From Pseudoips prasinana (taxonomy: Eukaryota; Arthropoda; Insecta; Lepidoptera; Nolidae): a stretch of DNA of 64,000 nucleotides. Positions 60,530-64,000 of this stretch are shown piece after piece. Both the position numbers and the translations under genes were made by a program. Position 1 is the stretch's first letter; each line of letters opens with the position of its first letter. Below the pieces are notes generated by a model. The model made no database searches. It was not told where the DNA came from and saw nothing but the letters and a program-made list of their open reading frames with translations. The stretch is taken from assembly GCA_951640165.1 (NCBI GenBank), contig OX621257.1:12535201-12599200 (forward strand). Reading direction: 5' to 3'.

Positions 60530-61250
60530 CAGAAGACATTCCTTAATAATATCATTTATAACTTTACTGTAGTGTTTATGTGTGTGAGAAAGGTCACCAG
60601 AGATCATCGGGGTGGGGGGAAGGGTCAGCAATACTTGTTAGCTGAGTCTTTTAAATTCCGGCAACGCACCCGTGACTCCCTTGGTATTGCGAGTGTACAT
60701 GTTCGGCGGTGATCACTTACCATCAGGTGAATTGCTTGCTAGTTTGTCGCCCTATGACTTAAAATTATTAATATGTAACCCGTTTCACTGACCGATCTGA
60801 AAGTACTCGGCGAGATAAAGCTAGGTATTCTACTATTATTAATCTGCTGAAAAATGTTCACTGCTGGACCTAAGAAAGCTAATTGTTTTTTAGCAGTGAA
60901 TACTTTTTTTATGATCTTATATAAATCTTGTTAATATTGGATTACAAATTTAGGATAATTTTTATTGTTGAAGTCAGTTGTAGTACTAATCATACTCCAT
61001 CTGCCCTATTCGATTTTTTGTGACGTCATATAGCCTACAAAACACGCCTATTCATTTTAATACACTTAAATGATTCTTTGTGATGGCAAAATAAGTTTGT
61101 TGACACGCCTTTTAATAAACTCTGACGGCTATGCCTGTGGTCGTGGGTTCCCTCCCAGGACAAATCTTTGTGTGATAAGATAATGATTTGTTCTGTTTCC
61201 GGCATCTACAACATGAAAATGAAAGTGTTTATTGAGTCTCAAATAAATAT
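60530..61250. other. Dispersed-repeat copy, SINE scraps, otherwise unassigned
   Basis: 60640-60765 is the inverted copy of the AAACGAGCA repeat (GGCGGTGATCACTTACCATC). 61120-61175 is a SINE A head scrap (GGTCGTGGGTTCCCTCCCAG). The remainder is not recognised. Confidence 0.45.
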
Positions 61251-61253
61251 ATG

Positions 61254-61401
61254 TATCATCATCATCATATCAGCCGAAAGACGCCCGCTGCTGGACAAAG
61301 GCCTCCACGAAGATCTCCACAATTACGGGTCTTGCGCTACCCGCATTCGGTAACTTCCAGCGACCCTTACAAGGTTCATCTTGTAGGGGACCTGCCCACG
61401 C
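61254..61401 (-). repeat. RTE subfamily A 3' end
   Basis: ATCATCATCATCATATCAGC, GAAAGACGCCCGCTGCTGG, CACAATTACGGGTCTTGCGC, truncated after GGGGACCTGCCCACGCTG. Confidence 0.75.
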
Positions 61402-61448
61402 TGAAATATAAAAATATGCAAGTAACTAAGTATATATCTATAACAATA

Positions 61449-61588
61449 CTAGCAGTGCCCGCGGACTTTGTTCCGCGTTGTAAATATGTTTGTCCCTGCC
61501 CTGCCCGCGTAATACTTCGGGTTAAAAGTTCGGGATAAATAAAAATTATGATGATGAATCATAGCCTCTTTATAATATAAGTATAGAT
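61449..61588 (-). mobile_element. Helitron (family a variant), internally deleted
   Basis: Plus-strand start CTAGCAGTGCCCGCGGACTT-TGTTCCGCG (hairpin) and end CCTCTTTATAATATAAGTATAG: the antisense of the 11216-11466 type with part of the interior missing. Confidence 0.65.
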
Positions 61589-62310
61589 TCACCAATGATG
61601 TAACATATAGAGAAAATTTAATCGAAATAGAGTGAAAAACATTTACAAAAAAGACGATAATTGATCAGTTATCGAACGGGATGAAAAATGATTAAATTAT
61701 GGCTATTAAAAATAGTGGTTGGTGATAATAGGGTAAAAAATTTGAAAAATAAATCTAAAAATTTTGTCCCTCTGACCTTTACCCTTATCACTTAGGGGTA
61801 TGAAAAATAGATAGTAGCCTATTCTCAGGCTTACTGAATATTTTGGTAAAAATCAGTCACAATGTGACACGAGAATTTTATATATTAGAATATAAGTACG
61901 TGCTATGGTTCTGTGTACAAGCTTAGCCTAGTTTAGGATCAGATGGCAGTGTGCTAGTTGTCCCAAAATAATAAGATAAATTAAAGAAAAGTAGATTAGG
62001 ATTACAACTAGGGGTGCGGGTGAACCGCAATACCTATACACCGTGCCAAAAATACCCTGACATTCTTTAGACCCTAGTACCGTAAAAAGTACTACACACA
62101 CATAAACACCATTCTACCATACAATAAACACTAGCTAAATAAAATACTAGACGCTCAGTTTGCCTAGAGAGCTTAGATTAAGCCTTAGTACCGTGGGAAC
62201 GAAATGTATGGCACCTACACGTACTACCGAGAGCTACAAGAGTGAACAGTTCAGCAGAGAAAAGTGACTCACGCATACTAAGTCTACCTCTTTACATCTC
62301 TACTAGAATG
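61589..62310. other. Mostly unassigned; SINE A tail at 61905-61972
   Basis: GTACAAGCTTAGCCTAGTTT-AGGATCAGATGGCAGTG is a decayed SINE A tail on the plus strand. Nothing else recognised. Confidence 0.4.
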
Positions 62311-62311
62311 T

Positions 62312-62780
62312 CCTGGTACATTATTCACACAGGACCATCTGATCCCAAACTAAGCAGAGCTTGTACTGTGGAAACCAGATACCTGATATACAACATGCAT
62401 ATACTAACTTTCTTTTGTAAATACATATAGATAACTAGCTGTGCCCCGCGGTTTTACCCGCGTTAAACTTTATAAATTATCACAGCTCCTCCCCCGTAAA
62501 TTATAGTGTAATAATATGTACTTAGTACTTTTTGAGTTTAGCCCGGACATACATAGAGACAAAAAGACAAAAATTCTAAAAACTATATTTTTGGCTTCGA
62601 TATCGAATGTAGATCACGCCCCAAATATCCTTTTAAAAAAAATATTCAATGTACAGTTTTGACTTTCCTACTAGTTTATTATATGTATAGATAGATTAGA
62701 CTCAGACCCGGGCAAACAAACATGTTCATGCACACAAATATCTGTACCGGTTGGGAATCGAACTCACGACGTGGCTCTTA
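62312..62780 (-). mobile_element. SINE family A, split by a Helitron
   Basis: The tail part 62312-62434 (CCATCTGATCCCAAACTAAG, CTTTCTTTTGTAAATACATA) and the head part 62694-62780 (TTAGACTCAGACCCGGGCAA, ACATGTTCATGCACACAAAT, GGGAATCGAACTCACGAC) form one SINE separated by 259 bp of Helitron. Confidence 0.8.
62435..62693 (-). mobile_element. Helitron (family b) inside SINE
   Basis: Plus-strand start CTAGCTGTGCCCCGCGGTTT, end TTTATTATATGTATAGATAG. A ~50 bp piece after GTAATAATATGTA is missing compared with 63126-63443. Confidence 0.8.
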
Positions 62781-62968
62781 AATTAATACGTAATAGATTT
62801 TTAAGAAACAATATTTCAGTTGCATCTCGACATTAGAAATTTTGCGATTATACATCTCTGTGCCTCGGAGATCATGTACAATCGACGGTCCTCTATGTGA
62901 ACTTTCTTTGGCCGTGTTGGTGTGAGGTTCGCATTATGAGAGCCTAAAAATAGACTGTGTAGTTGTAC
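62781..62968. other. Unassigned
   Basis: Nothing recognised. Confidence 0.4.
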
Positions 62969-62969
62969 A

Positions 62970-63080
62970 TTCGCACACGGCCATCTGATCCCAAACTAAG
63001 CAGAGCTTGTACTATGGAAACCAGATACCTGATATACAACATACACATACTAATTTTCTTTTGTAAATACATATAGATAA
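62970..63080 (-). repeat. SINE A tail, near-copy of 62325-62434
   Basis: CACACGGCCATCTGATCCCA to TAAATACATATAGATAACTAG is nearly identical to 62325-62438, including the exact SINE/Helitron junction. It therefore arose by duplication, not by independent insertion. Confidence 0.75.
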
Positions 63081-63443
63081 CTAGCGGTGCCCCGCGGTTT
63101 TACCCGCGTTAAACTTTATAAATTACTAGCTGTGCCCCGCGGTTTTACCCGCGTTTAATTTTATAATTATCACAGCTCCTCCCCGTAAGTGATAGCATAA
63201 TAATATGTAGCCTATATGTTGAACCGACCTCTTAGTAATATTCATGCAAAATTTGAAGTAAATCCATGCAGTACTTTTTGAGTTTAGCCCGGACATACAT
63301 ACAGACAAACAGACACACAGACAAAAATTCTAAAAACTATATTTTTGGCTTCGATATGGATTGTAGATCACGCCCCAAGTATCCTTTAAAAAAATATTCA
63401 ATGTACAGTATTAACTTTCCTACGATTTTATTATATGTATAGA
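63081..63443 (-). mobile_element. Two Helitron (family b) copies in series
   Basis: 63081-63124 is the first ~44 bp (3' hairpin end) of one copy (CTAGCGGTGCCCCGCGGTTT). 63126-63443 is a full copy (CTAGCTGTGCCCCGCGGTTT to TTTATTATATGTATAGA). The 60-codon minus-strand open frame here is not a gene. Confidence 0.75.
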
Positions 63444-63785
63444 AGATGGTCCTTGTGATAATAATAATAATATCTATAATAAAATAAAATCAAAATATTT
63501 TTTTCTAAAGTCGAGTTAAAAACGAGCTTGTAAACCGTTAAAACACTTTAAAACATGATTGTGTTGATAGAGTAATTGTAGCTACATGTTGCAAAATTTA
63601 AAACAACTATTCTAATTATAGATATTTGTTTTAATTTTTAGATTTTGTTTTTCCCTGTAGTTAAATTTGGTAATTTGTTTATTGAGGTATTCAAATTGTA
63701 CGCAGTCCTTTTATACAACATGTAACTTAATTAACGCACATCCTGAAAATAGTTTATTCAGAATCGATTACTGAATCGATTTATA
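63444..63785 (-). repeat. Possible LINE 3' end, otherwise unassigned
   Basis: AAAATAAAATCAAAATATTT then TAAAGTCGAGTTAAAAACGAG has the look of a minus-strand LINE tail. No coding part seen. Confidence 0.35.
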
Positions 63786-63786
63786 T

Positions 63787-64000
63787 AATCTATACATATA
63801 ATAAAATCGTAGGGAAGTCAAAACTGTACATTGAATATTTTTTTTAAAGGATACTTGGGGCGTGATCTACAATCGATATCGAAGCCATAAATATAGTTTT
63901 TAGAATTTTTGTCTGTGTATCTGTTTGTCTGTATGTATGTCCGGGCTAAACTCAAAAAGTACTGCATGGATTTACTACAAATTTTGCATGAATATTACTA
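63787..64000 (+). mobile_element. Helitron (family b), cut by the window end
   Basis: Starts TCTATACATATAATAAAATC and matches 11646-11955. The 3' hairpin and CTAG would lie beyond the window. Confidence 0.75.

Overview
The window looks like intergenic, repeat-dominated nuclear DNA of a moth or butterfly (Lepidoptera). It is AT-rich. Nearly everything recognisable is a transposable element of a kind typical of lepidopteran genomes: RTE-type LINE 3' ends tailed by ATC repeats, tRNA-derived SINEs ending in ATT repeats, small Helitrons ending in CTAG after a GC hairpin, mag-type and CsRn1-type Ty3/gypsy elements, and a TED/17.6-type errantivirus carrying an env gene. No bacterial-style operon, rRNA locus, free-standing tRNA gene or CRISPR array is present. 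No intact host gene was recognised; the only coding-like sequence not tied to a transposon is a small exon-like piece near 53.7-54.2 kb. All identifications come from reading motifs in the sequence, without database searches.

Layout. 1-16 kb: fragments of LINEs, SINEs and Helitrons, several nested in one another, and a perfect 7 x 43 bp tandem array (15335-15635). 16.1-17.2 kb: a 1.1 kb non-coding DNA transposon with 8 bp target duplications, then a LINE reverse transcriptase tail. 18.5-22.3 kb: SINEs, one split by an insertion, a 330 bp palindrome and a ~119 bp minisatellite. 24.3-25.1 kb: an RTE fragment fused to a jockey-type LINE tail. 25.6-30.8 kb: a complete-ended but internally deleted and mutated errantivirus on the minus strand. 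32.3-33.1 kb: a hAT-like element inside a 5S-rRNA-derived SINE. 34.5-35.25 kb: five copies of a ~142 bp minisatellite. 36.7-39.5 kb: a 5'-truncated LINE with a long RT ORF.

41.4-42.2 kb: another non-autonomous DNA transposon. 44.5-51.6 kb: a nest in which a Helitron is interrupted by an RTE fragment and by a full-length CsRn1-type element, itself interrupted in its RNase H by a 1.75 kb LINE copy that carries a gag-like ORF but no visible reverse transcriptase. 53-54.3 kb: triplicated exon-like segments. 56.0-60.5 kb: a mag-type element with identical LTRs and an uninterrupted 1392-codon gag-pol, the best candidate for a recently active element. 60.5-64 kb: SINE and Helitron copies, two sharing the same junction.

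The genes do not form a host pathway. The errantivirus encodes Gag, the remains of Pol and a fusion-type Env; the two other LTR elements encode Gag, protease, RT, RNase H and integrase; the SINEs and small DNA elements are non-autonomous and depend on partners elsewhere. The density and nesting suggest heterochromatin, possibly a W chromosome, but this is inference.
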